From positions 248,001-312,000 of the forward strand of contig JAVBWI010000006.1 of the NCBI GenBank assembly GCA_036677445.1: a DNA stretch of 64,000 bases, written 5' to 3'. The DNA comes from JAVBWI01 sp036677445 (GTDB lineage Bacteria > Bacillota > Clostridia > Christensenellales > CAG-138). Of this stretch, positions 26,759 to 35,450 are shown one piece after another (positions within the stretch are counted from its first letter, which is position 1; each line of letters begins with the position of its first letter). Made by a program: the position numbers and the translations under genes. The notes beneath the pieces were generated by a model that saw only the letters and a program-made list of their open reading frames with translations, ran no database searches and was not told where the DNA came from.

Positions 26759-28396
26759 CTATCTCTTATAGCCTCTCTTATAGCCCTGTCGTTTACTCAT
26801 ACGTGCATTTTGGGCGATTTTAACAATGTCGTTAAATTCGCGTACTTCATTTGCATTGATGCTAATGTGGTAGGTGTCACCGCCAAACCCACCATTAGGG
26901 ATAACTGCGGTTCCTCTTGGTAGCCAAACCTCTTCAGGGCCGCGCTCTCCAACAATTGCCCTACCGCCCGGATGAAAAAATGTACCGCTTGCATATTGGG
27001 GAATATTCCTTGCATTGGATACATCACCGCGAACTTGGCTCACAGATGATCCTACAGAACTCATTGCCTTATTAAGTTCACTGCTTTTCCCGGATAGGAC
27101 GGCAATTATCGCTACCAACGCGATTAAAGCGGCAACGACACCGAGCACTATTCCTGTTGTTTTCCAACTTGCGGCAGAAAACGTTTCGATTATGCCAGTT
27201 ACCGCCTTAACGCTTTTAACGACTGCAACAACAGTTACAGCTACAGTTCCCAGTACTGCAATAACTGCTATTACGTCTGGCGGGATTGCGCTGATTACAT
27301 CCATGACCGCAGTTAGTATTGGAAGTAGGGCTAATGCTAAAGTGTTTTTTACTGTCTCGCCTGACTTGCTGAATTTTTGCATGGCATCGTCAAGTGCGCC
27401 AAGCTTTCCTAGCGTTTCCTCGCTCATGACGTAGCCCATTTTATTGGCTTCTTCCGCTAACTCTGCCATGCGCGCGCTGCCAGCTTCAATAAGGGGGTTT
27501 AATTCCCTCGCTGATTTCCCAAACAGTTGCATAGCGATTGCATCACGCTCTGTTTCATTTTTTACTTTACCAAGTTTGTCTATCGCCTCATAAAAGACGG
27601 TGTTAACGTCTCGTAATTCACCGCCTGTATCTGTCACTCTGATACCAAGTTTTCTGTATGCGTTCGCTGTTTCATTACTGCCGCTTCGTGCGGTATCCAT
27701 TGATCGTATCATCTTTGTCATTGAACCAGTCATGGTTTCAAGTGATACATCTACGAATTCTGATGCATATTGCAATTCCTGTAGTTTTTGTGTACTCAAA
27801 CCTGTAGTGCTTGACATAGTCAAAATGTTATCTGCTGACTTGGCCGCTTCAGTTGAAAATTTTACTAATGTAGAAATTGCTTTAACGGCAATTGCCGCAA
27901 ATGCAACTGTACTTGCGCTTATGTTATTCAGCGCATCAATTCCCTTCTGCGCACCCGCTGGAAGCGTGATACCGAACTTTTCAGCCAGTCCCTTCAGATT
28001 ATCGCCCAATCCTGAACTCTTTTTACTGAGATCATCCATCGACTGTTCATTTTCTCGTATTTCAACCTCAGTTCTATTCAGGGCTGATTTTGCGTTGTTT
28101 AGATTTGCCTCCATTTGTTGGTATGCTTTTATTGTTGGTTCAACGCCGTTCGCTTTCATTTTGTCAAGAGCATCTTGTGCCGCATTGACCGCGCTTTTTT
28201 GAATATCAAGCGATTTTTTTAAGCCTTCGTTTCTTGCCGTGAGCGCTTCCACCGACTTGTCATTTTTCGAGAATTCAGAGGTAGCAAGCGCGGCTTCAGC
28301 GGACACATATTTCATACTGTCACGGATGTTGCGCATTGCAATATTGTATTCTTTTTCGCCAGAAACCGCGATTGTTGGGCCTATTAAGAAAGGCAT
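26759..28396 (-). CDS. Tail tape measure protein
   Basis: 545 residues: an N-terminal coiled coil (about 35-130), a TP901-type core (TGLSTQKLQELQYASEFVDV; AMQLFGKSARELNPLIEAG), two or three hydrophobic helices (365-440) and the C-terminal ASGTFFHPGGRAIVGERGPEEV, a signature of phage tape measures. At about 0.15 nm per residue the tail would be near 80 nm. It follows the frameshifted chaperones, as in siphoviruses, but here a plus-strand gene interrupts that arrangement. Confidence 0.9.
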   Translation of the reverse strand: MPFLIGPTIAVSGEKEYNIAMRNIRDSMKYVSAEAALATSEFSKNDKSVEALTARNEGLKKSLDIQKSAVNAAQDALDKMKANGVEPTIKAYQQMEANLNNAKSALNRTEVEIRENEQSMDDLSKKSSGLGDNLKGLAEKFGITLPAGAQKGIDALNNISASTVAFAAIAVKAISTLVKFSTEAAKSADNILTMSSTTGLSTQKLQELQYASEFVDVSLETMTGSMTKMIRSMDTARSGSNETANAYRKLGIRVTDTGGELRDVNTVFYEAIDKLGKVKNETERDAIAMQLFGKSARELNPLIEAGSARMAELAEEANKMGYVMSEETLGKLGALDDAMQKFSKSGETVKNTLALALLPILTAVMDVISAIPPDVIAVIAVLGTVAVTVVAVVKSVKAVTGIIETFSAASWKTTGIVLGVVAALIALVAIIAVLSGKSSELNKAMSSVGSSVSQVRGDVSNARNIPQYASGTFFHPGGRAIVGERGPEEVWLPRGTAVIPNGGFGGDTYHISINANEVREFNDIVKIAQNARMSKRQGYKRGYKR

Positions 28397-28433
28397 TTAC
28401 GTAACCACCTCCTAATCTGGTTATTTAAAGTAA

Positions 28434-28462
28434 TTTTTAATTTGCATAACCCTTCATATAAT
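28434..28462 (+). promoter_or_regulatory. Promoter of the plus-strand membrane protein
   Basis: TATAAT at 28457-28462 with an A/T-rich weak -35 about 17 bases upstream (TTTTTA-like). The -10 is perfect; the -35 is poor. It lies in the 94-base gap between the tape measure start and this gene. Confidence 0.5.
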
Positions 28463-28490
28463 GCTACAATCCAAACAATGGAGGGATTTT

Positions 28491-29015
28491 ATGTTATTTT
28501 TTGTTGCGGTAGCAGTTATAATTGTTTTTTCACAAATCATTTATATAAAAATTTTTCTTGGAGAAGTAGATAACGCGATTAATTCGGCGCGTTACAATCC
28601 GCGCTGGTCGTTTAATAAAATTCTCAATAAAAAGATGGAGAATTACGATAAGGGTGGGCGATGGTTGCTGATATATACAAACGTACTTTTACCAACGCTC
28701 TCTGTTGTATCTATTTATGGTATAATTTCAAACTTAGTTGAAGGACAGTACATCGTTAATTTTTCATTTGTGCTACACATTATCAGCGTTATGATGACTA
28801 TCATAAACACAATTATTATTCGAAATGTTGATGATATGGCGTTCTTTGCAAATGCTTTGTTTTGCATAATATGGATTGCAGATGTTATTGTGTCAAGCGG
28901 GACTTTATTTGCAATTATGCTTGCTATTTGTGTTCCCGCTCTTGCACTTAATCTTGTTTACTTTTTTAGACGGCGTGATTTATTTTTTAAAAACGGTCAA
29001 AATCAGATTGGGTAG
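28491..29015 (+). CDS. Membrane protein encoded against the tail operon (moron)
   Basis: 174 residues, basic N-terminus, with about five hydrophobic segments (FFVAVAVIIVFSQIIYIKIFL; VLLPTLSVVSIYGII; FSFVLHIISVMMTIINTIII; ALFCIIWIADVIV; AIMLAICVPALALNLVYFF). I do not recognise a family. ATG 28491 has GGAGGG five bases upstream and a perfect TATAAT at 28457-28462. It lies opposite to every neighbouring gene, between chaperone and tape measure, and its 3' end overlaps the frameshifted chaperone tail by 29 bases. This is the layout of a lysogenic-conversion gene. Confidence 0.7.
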   Translation: MLFFVAVAVIIVFSQIIYIKIFLGEVDNAINSARYNPRWSFNKILNKKMENYDKGGRWLLIYTNVLLPTLSVVSIYGIISNLVEGQYIVNFSFVLHIISVMMTIINTIIIRNVDDMAFFANALFCIIWIADVIVSSGTLFAIMLAICVPALALNLVYFFRRRDLFFKNGQNQIG

Positions 29016-29169
29016 CAGTACGTTCACTTTCATTGTTCTGCATTATTGCCATATCGAATAGCATTTCAATAGTAATGTCATTTAAGTCAGCGGTGGAAAA
29101 GCCTAAGTTTTTAGCAGCCGCAAGATATGTGGCCGTTGTGATTACTTCATCACTTCCACCGCTATCGGG
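28987..29169 (-). CDS. Frameshift extension of the tail assembly chaperone (gpGT type)
   Basis: A 60-codon open frame, -1 relative to the chaperone, entered at the slippery heptamer 29169-29175. It reads PDSGGSDEVITTATYLAAA and continues to a TAA at 28987. It has no start codon of its own, which is normal for the T part of gpG/gpGT chaperones. The fused product would be about 166 residues. Its end overlaps the plus-strand membrane gene tail to tail. Confidence 0.75.
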   Translation of the reverse strand, partial: PDSGGSDEVITTATYLAAAKNLGFSTADLNDITIEMLFDMAIMQNNESERTATQSDFDRF

Positions 29170-29486
29170 TTTTTTATTGTTGTACCAATTGACTTTCTAA
29201 AGATTTCGTCTGCTTCGTTAAATATTTCAAATACCGGGAATTCGTCAAAACTATCAACCCAATCCAACAGCGGCGGTAGATTCGGATTTGCACATTTAGC
29301 CATAGCCCAAATGATATTATAAAATACCTCCGTATCCAACATACTCATGTCACCCTCTGCGGTATCTTGCATTTTAGTTATGTCCGCAAATAAGTCCCTT
29401 CCAAACTGTGCCTTGTAACGCAATGGCAATGCGGCTGATGACTTCAGCCGCACATCCTTACCACTAATTGATACTATTTTTTCCAT
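29142..29486 (-). CDS. Tail assembly chaperone (gpG type)
   Basis: 114 residues, located between the major tail protein and the tape measure. It has the helical chaperone pattern (LKSSAALPLRYKAQFGRDLF; VFYNIIWAMAKCANPNLPP; FNEADEIFRKSIG). Chaperones of this position coat the tape measure during tail assembly, and the ratio of short to frameshifted product is fixed by slippage. The slippery site lies near its 3' end. Confidence 0.8.
   Translation of the reverse strand: MEKIVSISGKDVRLKSSAALPLRYKAQFGRDLFADITKMQDTAEGDMSMLDTEVFYNIIWAMAKCANPNLPPLLDWVDSFDEFPVFEIFNEADEIFRKSIGTTIKNPIAVEVMK
29169..29175 (-). promoter_or_regulatory. -1 programmed frameshift slippery site
   Basis: A AAA AAC in the zero frame of the chaperone gene, nine codons before its stop. 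It is a canonical X XXY YYZ heptamer, and the -1 frame stays open on both sides. Confidence 0.8.
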
Positions 29487-29492
29487 TTCAGC

Positions 29493-30050
29493 TTATTCTC
29501 CTGCTACAAAGGTCTGGACGGCGGTATACCAATTGGATACTACAGTTGCGTCAGTGTCACTCTTGGTCTTTGACTTGACACGACCAGCCCTGTTTGGTCT
29601 GGATGTTATTTTCAGGGTGATGTTTGAGGGTTCCTTTTTCCTTGTAGTTTTACTTGCGATATCAGGACGCGCCACTGAGCACCGATACATTACGTGGTCT
29701 ACGCCTTTAACATCACCTTCAAACCTAAACAACAGTGCAATGTACTTCTTTTCAACATCAATCTTCTCAAACAGCACCTTTTTACTGTCTTCAACTTCGC
29801 CCAGAACGTCAATATAGAACGATTCGGGCAAATCTATGACTTCCAATGTGCCGTCATATCCATCGTTAAAATCGCCAATCTCATGTTCCATGTTATCCGC
29901 TTCAAATTTTATGACTTCACCAACAGCGGCAAGATTAATGGCAACTGCGTTAGGTATAGCAACCGGAGTTGCATATGTGTCAGTCTCGCCCTCAGTCAGT
30001 ACCGCGTAGTACGCTTTGCTTAAACCGTAGTGTATCGTGTTTCCTGCCAT
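29493..30050 (-). CDS. Major tail protein
   Basis: 185 residues. The start ITHYGL-like (TIHYGLSKAYYAVLT) followed by VAIPNAVAINLAAVGEVIKFEADN is typical of phi13-type tail tube subunits of Gram-positive siphoviruses. It lies between the tail completion protein and the chaperones, one base after the upstream stop. It polymerises as the tail tube. Confidence 0.85.
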   Translation of the reverse strand: MAGNTIHYGLSKAYYAVLTEGETDTYATPVAIPNAVAINLAAVGEVIKFEADNMEHEIGDFNDGYDGTLEVIDLPESFYIDVLGEVEDSKKVLFEKIDVEKKYIALLFRFEGDVKGVDHVMYRCSVARPDIASKTTRKKEPSNITLKITSRPNRAGRVKSKTKSDTDATVVSNWYTAVQTFVAGE

Positions 30051-30383
30051 TTATAATATCTCCTTTTCCTCGACCGTAATCACATAGTGATATTGATCTG
30101 TATCTTTGTCGTGTTCAACATAGCGCCGATCTTCAATTATTAAACCCGCCGTTTTTAGCAAGGTTACAATTTGGTTTTTTATTTGTTGATAGTTGCCAAC
30201 ATAATACAAATGCACGTAGCAATCAGCGGTTTCAGTCAGTTCTTTATTATCGGCTACATCCTCGCTACGCTCTGTTAGTGGAGTGAGCAAAATGTAGTTT
30301 AAATCATCACCAGTATACGACCCTGTTTCGATGTCCAAATCCATAGAATTGAGCGCAGTTTTTATTGTGTTCAAAATATTCAA
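30051..30383 (-). CDS. Tail terminator/completion protein
   Basis: 110 residues with an alpha/beta pattern: INTIKTALNSM at the N-terminus, CYVHLYYVGNYQQIKNQIVTLL and YHYVITVEEKE at the end. It overlaps the gp10-like gene by four bases (ATGA) and precedes the major tail protein, the place of the terminator that caps the tail tube in HK97-type phages. Assignment rests mainly on position and size. Confidence 0.65.
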   Translation of the reverse strand: MNILNTIKTALNSMDLDIETGSYTGDDLNYILLTPLTERSEDVADNKELTETADCYVHLYYVGNYQQIKNQIVTLLKTAGLIIEDRRYVEHDKDTDQYHYVITVEEKEIL

Positions 30384-30781
30384 ACGTACATCACCTCGCT
30401 CATGTACTGGTCATACGTATTTTGCATTATGATTTGTACATCCTCTTCAATGTTCTTAATCGTGGGGCCTATAAACGGTCTTGCGGTCTGTGGATGCTCC
30501 CCACCTCTGCCAAACTCATAGACTGTTGCTGCCACTGAAGCAGGAGCGCCAGATGAGGTTTTACCCTTCAATTGAATCTGCGAAAACCACCCGTAAGCAT
30601 TATGCTTTGGAGCTTTTACCTTCCAATACTTCGCAAATTTATCACTTGCCATTTGTATTTCAAACAGAACGAATTGTGAGGCGTTGCGCAACATAGCCTG
30701 ACAAATTCCGGGGAACTTCTGTTCAGCTCTTGAAAGTGCAGCTTCTAATTGTTCGTTTCCTTTCCATTCAAATTTGCCCAT
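30380..30781 (-). CDS. HK97 gp10-like head-tail protein
   Basis: 133 residues: N-terminal helix EQLEAALSRAEQKFPGICQAM, then a sequence ending in GGEHPQTARPFIGPTIKN, the conserved RPFxxP block of the gp10 family. These proteins act at the head-tail joint. It sits between the joining protein and the tail terminator, in the standard order. Confidence 0.75.
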   Translation of the reverse strand: MGKFEWKGNEQLEAALSRAEQKFPGICQAMLRNASQFVLFEIQMASDKFAKYWKVKAPKHNAYGWFSQIQLKGKTSSGAPASVAATVYEFGRGGEHPQTARPFIGPTIKNIEEDVQIIMQNTYDQYMSEVMYV

Positions 30782-30790
30782 ACTATGCTA

Positions 30791-31126
30791 TCACCTCGCC
30801 TCAATCTTCGTTGCAAATACCTCTATGTACTCATGTTTGTCTTCGTAATCATTAGTGTATTTAATTTCATACCATTCGCTGTTATATTTGACGATCATTT
30901 TTCTGTTGATTGTTTTACTGCGCGAAAAACGAATAAGGAATCTTACGTTCACACTCGAAAAGTCTGCGCCAGATTTTGCTATTTCTGTACCACTTGTGCG
31001 TGAGAATTTTGCTGCACAGGAATAGTAAAACGTATCTGCTTTCAGTCTAAATCCGTCAGTATCTACGCCGCCTGCTTTGATATAAAAATCAATTTTCTTA
31101 TTGAATTCTCCGGGGTTAATATTCAT
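30791..31126 (-). CDS. Phage head-tail adaptor (head closure protein)
   Basis: 111 residues, beta-rich: NINPGEFNKKIDFYI at the start, FYYSCAAKFSRTSGTEIAKSG in the middle, NVRFLIRFSRSKTINRKMIVKYN and YEIKYTNDYEDKHEYIEVFA at the end. This is the SPP1 gp16/HK97 gp9-type stopper fold. It follows the connector gene by 17 bases. Confidence 0.75.
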   Translation of the reverse strand: MNINPGEFNKKIDFYIKAGGVDTDGFRLKADTFYYSCAAKFSRTSGTEIAKSGADFSSVNVRFLIRFSRSKTINRKMIVKYNSEWYEIKYTNDYEDKHEYIEVFATKIEAR

Positions 31127-31143
31127 TACTCATATCACCCCGT

Positions 31144-31653
31144 TCATAGCAGATTAATACTATGCAACCCAAGTATAGTATCAACCACTCTGTTTAGATT
31201 GGTTTTGTCTACATACATCGAACGATTATCATGCATGTCCTGACAAAGCACATACAGAACGATTATGAAGTCATCAAATGCATCCAGTCCGCTATTATAG
31301 TCTATTGAAATTATTGCTCCCCGCACCGGGGGAGTAATGAACTGAATTGTGGATGGATAGATGATTCTGTAATCCGTATTGCTTACAAGTTCCACTGCAT
31401 CTGAGTAAACCTTTACAGTGTCTGGAATCATCGGATAGCACGTTTTAAAATCTGATGTATCGCCGTTACCCGTTCCAATTAGTTTGCCAATTACGGTTCT
31501 TTCGTAGATGCCCGTATAAGATCCAATGAATGATTTTGCAACACTGATTATTGTGTCAAGTTCCGATTTCTCCGATGCTGTCATGTTTGCATAATCAAGC
31601 TTGAGATAATCGGCTACGTTATTTGTGGTTATCTCACTGATTTTCACAAACAC
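31144..31653 (-). CDS. Phage head-tail connector (gp6-like)
   Basis: 169 residues. The helical opening VADYLKLDYANMTASEKSELD and the SFIGSYTGI segment match gp6/gp15-type adaptors that bind the portal. The C-terminal half is longer than most and includes beta segments (PDTVKVYSDAVELV). It lies between the capsid/head-fibre genes and the stopper. Confidence 0.75.
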   Translation of the reverse strand: MFVKISEITTNNVADYLKLDYANMTASEKSELDTIISVAKSFIGSYTGIYERTVIGKLIGTGNGDTSDFKTCYPMIPDTVKVYSDAVELVSNTDYRIIYPSTIQFITPPVRGAIISIDYNSGLDAFDDFIIVLYVLCQDMHDNRSMYVDKTNLNRVVDTILGLHSINLL

Positions 31654-31665
31654 TCACCTTTCTTA

Positions 31666-32049
31666 TTAGGCTCCTGCCATTGCTCCTGCTGTAATCAGAG
31701 CGGCAATCAAAGCATCAAACTCTGCCTTTGTGGGCGCATCACCCGCTGCCACCGCTACATTTACGGCTTGCTTTACAATTCCAGCCGTTGTAGTTGTAGC
31801 GGCTACAGGAAGAACCGGATATGTGGGGACATACAGTTTCTTGCTTGTTCCGTCAATCTTTGCTTCAACGGTATCACCAGTACCTTTAGTTGCAGCCTTT
31901 ACGCCGCCAAGTACGGTTGCGGTAGCAGCGTTGGTTATAACCGGAACCGTGGCACCTTCGCCAACAGAAAGCGTTCCATTAATAACAATTTCGCCGCCAA
32001 TAACGGTCTTTTCGCCGCCCTGTTCGGTGTAATTCAAAGTATTATACAT
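31666..32049 (-). CDS. Head fibre protein
   Basis: 127 residues, very rich in Ala, Thr and Val. The pattern VLGGVKAATKGTGDTVEAKID and TTTTAGIVKQAVNVA, ending DALIAALITAGAMA, is that of the phi29 gp8.5-like head fibre family found after capsid genes in Firmicutes phages. Such fibres decorate the capsid and are dispensable in phi29. GGAGG precedes the ATG. Confidence 0.75.
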   Translation of the reverse strand: MYNTLNYTEQGGEKTVIGGEIVINGTLSVGEGATVPVITNAATATVLGGVKAATKGTGDTVEAKIDGTSKKLYVPTYPVLPVAATTTTAGIVKQAVNVAVAAGDAPTKAEFDALIAALITAGAMAGA

Positions 32050-32111
32050 TTATTTTTACCTCCATAAATGTAAAAGAAGGGCGGGTGTTACCCCGCCCGT
32101 ATATTTAATGC

Positions 32112-33245
32112 TTACGCATGCATCGTCAACTTTCCAATTTTCTGTACATTCTGAACTTTAGAATCCATTTCAACCCAAGCAACAACTCCTAGAGCATGTT
32201 GAGCGGCAAATAATTCCCTCAAGACTTCAACAGAAATGTTTTCGGAAACCTTAGTTGCAAGACCCGTCATATCACCATAGTAAATGGAAACCTTGCCAGC
32301 GGACATATCTTCCATTTTAGCAGAAGTGTAAACATCTTTTCCAAGTAGGGTATATCCCCATTTTGCAGTAGCGTCTTTGTTGAGTAGATACTGTCCATTG
32401 CCGTCCTTCAGTTTGCGGATTGCCTTGCGGGTTGCACGGCTCATAATCCAGATTGCACCCTCTTGATAGATATCAGGTACAAGTTCCTGCACATCAATAA
32501 GTTCGTCACACGTAACTTCTGTAGTTTTTGCGGCAGTAATGTTCTGTGTAACACCAGACAACCCGGCAATCTTATCAGTCGTGCCGTAAAGCAACTCGCC
32601 CTCAATCCATTTAGATACAGCTTCTGCAATCTTTTTGATAACAAAATTAACAAGCTGGAAATTAGAGTTGTTTATGAGTGACTTTGATACCTTGGAAAGG
32701 GCACCGGCAAGAAAACCTTTAAGTTCAACACTCGCGAATTTGCCAGAAGAGGAAGTCAAATCGGTAAATTCAGTTGCATATGTACAGGTTATTTCCTGCG
32801 TGCTTTCATCATATTTAGGAATATTAAGAGTACCAGAAACATCAAACCTTTCAGACAACTGATAGATCGGGCAAATCTCTACAACGGTTTCAATGATCCT
32901 GTTTGCAATCGAAGAAGGAATAACCGCTCCATTATCACCGACAGTCATATTTACATCGGTTCGTTCCTCAACAACACCTCTTACAAAGTTAGCAAACGCA
33001 CGTTCTTCAGCAACTGCACGTTCTTCAACTTCGGTTTTTGCTGGTTCTTTCTTCTCGATATTACGGGCGCGTTCCTCGCGCTGAATAGTACCGTCTATGT
33101 TCTTAATTTCCTGCTCAGTCTGGTCAAACCTCGTCATCTCTTCAGTGGTCATTGCACGGTTTTCAGTGTCAGCGGTAGACACCAACTTGTTCATTTCGGT
33201 ATACAGTTCTGCACGCTTCTCATAAAGTGCTTTTAAATTAGCCAT
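32112..33245 (-). CDS. Major capsid protein, HK97 fold
   Basis: 377 residues. Residues 1-100 form the coiled-coil delta domain (LYEKRAELYTEMNKLV ... IQREERARNIEKK), removed by the protease in HK97-type phages. The core follows with VIPSSIANRIIETV, FDVSGTLNIPKYDE and WIMSRATRKAIRKLKDGNGQYL. The start overlaps the protease gene by eight bases, the usual coupling. Confidence 0.93.
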   Translation of the reverse strand: MANLKALYEKRAELYTEMNKLVSTADTENRAMTTEEMTRFDQTEQEIKNIDGTIQREERARNIEKKEPAKTEVEERAVAEERAFANFVRGVVEERTDVNMTVGDNGAVIPSSIANRIIETVVEICPIYQLSERFDVSGTLNIPKYDESTQEITCTYATEFTDLTSSSGKFASVELKGFLAGALSKVSKSLINNSNFQLVNFVIKKIAEAVSKWIEGELLYGTTDKIAGLSGVTQNITAAKTTEVTCDELIDVQELVPDIYQEGAIWIMSRATRKAIRKLKDGNGQYLLNKDATAKWGYTLLGKDVYTSAKMEDMSAGKVSIYYGDMTGLATKVSENISVEVLRELFAAQHALGVVAWVEMDSKVQNVQKIGKLTMHA

Positions 33246-33858
33246 TTTTAACCTCCATGCCTGCGGCTCTTAGCGCGGCAATTCTATTTTTATATTTGTG
33301 ATTGTCGTTTGTGGGTGTTTGTTTAAATTTGTCTTCGTATACTGTCAGTTTTATATCCTGCTGTACTGCCCGTTCTTCCATATCAATGTTTTCTTGAGCA
33401 CGTACCTCAACCGATGTTGCAGAATATATTGGGTTCTTTTTTACGACAAGGGTCAAATGGTCAAGATCAAGAGATTTGACATGTCTAATCATCAGATCAT
33501 TAGCCCGTGATTCCATTTCATCTACCACATTGTACATGCCGAATGACCAACCCTTGATTTTACCCTGCTTTGCAATCTCAATTAGGGTATCGTCAGTAAT
33601 AAGAACGTCTGCATGCAACCCAATTGAGTCTTCATATAAAGTCAATGAACCCTGATCTGTGCTTGCATAGACATGTGTGTTATCGTGATCAACCGTTACA
33701 GTTATATTGCCAGCCCTTTCGAGCGCTTTTTCGAAAGCTCTTTCTTCTATGACTTCAACAACTTTCCCTCTTGGCGTTATAACTGGTCTAGACTTCTTTT
33801 CTGTAACATTCACATACCCCGTGATGTGTGCTCCGTCAGCGCGAATCTCTATATTCAC
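33238..33858 (-). CDS. Prohead protease
   Basis: HK97-type (U35) serine protease that matures the capsid scaffold. TVDHDNTHVYAS holds the catalytic His and GWSFGM the catalytic Ser; LDHLTLVV is also typical. I start at GTG 33858, nine bases after AAGGCGGTG; a GTG four codons upstream is too close to the ribosome site. Its 5' end lies just after a terminator that follows the portal gene. Confidence 0.9.
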   Translation of the reverse strand: MNIEIRADGAHITGYVNVTEKKSRPVITPRGKVVEVIEERAFEKALERAGNITVTVDHDNTHVYASTDQGSLTLYEDSIGLHADVLITDDTLIEIAKQGKIKGWSFGMYNVVDEMESRANDLMIRHVKSLDLDHLTLVVKKNPIYSATSVEVRAQENIDMEERAVQQDIKLTVYEDKFKQTPTNDNHKYKNRIAALRAAGMEVKNG

Positions 33859-33883
33859 TTCGTTTTTCACCGCCTTTTAAGCA

Positions 33884-33906
33884 TAAAAATACCGCCATAT
33901 GGCGGT
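33884..33906 (-). terminator. Hairpin between portal and prohead protease genes
   Basis: Eight-base perfect palindromic stem (33891-33898 with 33899-33906, ACCGCCAT/ATGGCGGT) followed by ATTTTTA on the minus strand. A terminator inside the head operon would reduce expression of genes beyond the portal unless anti-terminated. Confidence 0.6.
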
Positions 33907-33960
33907 CAGCTTCATTATTCAGTTGCTTCATCCCCTACCGTCTTTGTTTATGTTTGACTG

Positions 33961-35433
33961 TTATTCTGCCGTATCAAGCAATTTGGGGTTCCCCAATATT
34001 TGTTTTGCTACGTCACTATCAAACGGGAATGCTGATGTAATCAATGTTATTGCCGAGTCATATTCTAATTGATTGCTTGCAACAGCTTGCACGATTTGTA
34101 AGAGACTCTGTATTTGCGCGCCGTTCAAACTAATGCTTGCTACTGTTCCTTCGGTTTCAACATTAACATCATCTTTTACATTTTTAGTAATTGGTAATGC
34201 TGGTTTATTGGTATCTGCTTCGGTACTTATATTACCATCAGTATCCATGTTCTGCGTTTTATTTGTATTCGGCGTATAAATATTGCCTGTTTTCGGATCA
34301 ACCAATACAGAGTTCAACCCTATATTGAGATAATTAAAACCAAGCGCAGGCAACGACTCCATATAGCGTGCTTCGTCCAATTGCAAAACATTAGATTCAA
34401 GGCCAATTTTGTATGCGTCCATCCTTTCCTTAAATCCGCCTTTTAGTAGCTCCTTTACGTCAAATTCGAAGTACAAGGAACTCTTTTCTTTCTCAAGTAA
34501 AATATCTCTATTTAGCGAATTCTCAATTGTTTTCATCAAAGGGATTGCAGCAAGTTTTGCAATACTCTGCATGTCCGCATCTGTAGCTTTTCCTAGAATT
34601 GCATCAGGTGATATGTGAAAAATCTTACATAGCTCTTTTGCGTTAGTTTCTTTATTTTCATTAAGTTGCATCTCAACGGACGTATTACTACTCTCAGTAA
34701 ACTTTAATCCTTCATTTAATACCACAACATTTTCACTGTCAGTGTTACTATATAAGAGTTTATAAGCAGCCTTGATTGAGTCAATAACTTCCTGACTCAC
34801 GCGCTTGACGGCCTCGATGAATCCCTTCTTATTACCTCCCTTTTTGATGAGCGCCGCCTCAAAAACAAGAGTTTCATATGCAACTTCAAGAATTTTACTG
34901 TGTTCTTGTGTGATTCCAGTTCCACTTGCACCATCAAAACTATTGCGCAAAATTTTCAAGAAATCAAATGGCTTATATGATTTACCGTTTACCAGAATAT
35001 CGTAGTCTTTAAATATTGGATCGTTATTTTTCTGAATTGACACTCTTGATTCTTCAACATGATGCAGACTTTTAATTTGTCCTTGAACTTTATTTATGAA
35101 AATATACGCGCCCTTACCAAGATAGTAGTCCTTAATGATCGCTTTCCAGAATTGATTTGCATTGAGCGTGTCGCCAGTATCATCATTTAACAATCGAATG
35201 CGTAAATCATCTTTAATCTCTTCGGTCTTACCGTCTGTTTCCTTATATAGCTTAATTGGTGTTCCTGCTATTATATCAGAGATAAGAGTAATTGCACTTG
35301 ATATGGTTGGAATTTGGGTTGCTGTGTCTCTTGTTACGTTAGTTTTACCAAGCAACGCACGCATTAATACATTGTCAACACTCATTTCTTGGTCGGTAGC
35401 GCGGTTTTCTTTTTTTCGGCTAAAAAGCCCCAT
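33961..35433 (-). CDS. Portal protein, HK97 family
   Basis: 490 residues. Typical features: ISSAITLISDIIAGTPIKLY near the N-terminus, NQFWKAIIKDYYLGKGAYIFI, then a helical core with SPDAILGKATDADMQ. It forms the dodecameric DNA gate of the head. It follows terL by 17 bases and precedes a terminator hairpin. Confidence 0.9.
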   Translation of the reverse strand: MGLFSRKKENRATDQEMSVDNVLMRALLGKTNVTRDTATQIPTISSAITLISDIIAGTPIKLYKETDGKTEEIKDDLRIRLLNDDTGDTLNANQFWKAIIKDYYLGKGAYIFINKVQGQIKSLHHVEESRVSIQKNNDPIFKDYDILVNGKSYKPFDFLKILRNSFDGASGTGITQEHSKILEVAYETLVFEAALIKKGGNKKGFIEAVKRVSQEVIDSIKAAYKLLYSNTDSENVVVLNEGLKFTESSNTSVEMQLNENKETNAKELCKIFHISPDAILGKATDADMQSIAKLAAIPLMKTIENSLNRDILLEKEKSSLYFEFDVKELLKGGFKERMDAYKIGLESNVLQLDEARYMESLPALGFNYLNIGLNSVLVDPKTGNIYTPNTNKTQNMDTDGNISTEADTNKPALPITKNVKDDVNVETEGTVASISLNGAQIQSLLQIVQAVASNQLEYDSAITLITSAFPFDSDVAKQILGNPKLLDTAE

Positions 35434-35450
35434 TCTTTCACCCCCTTATG

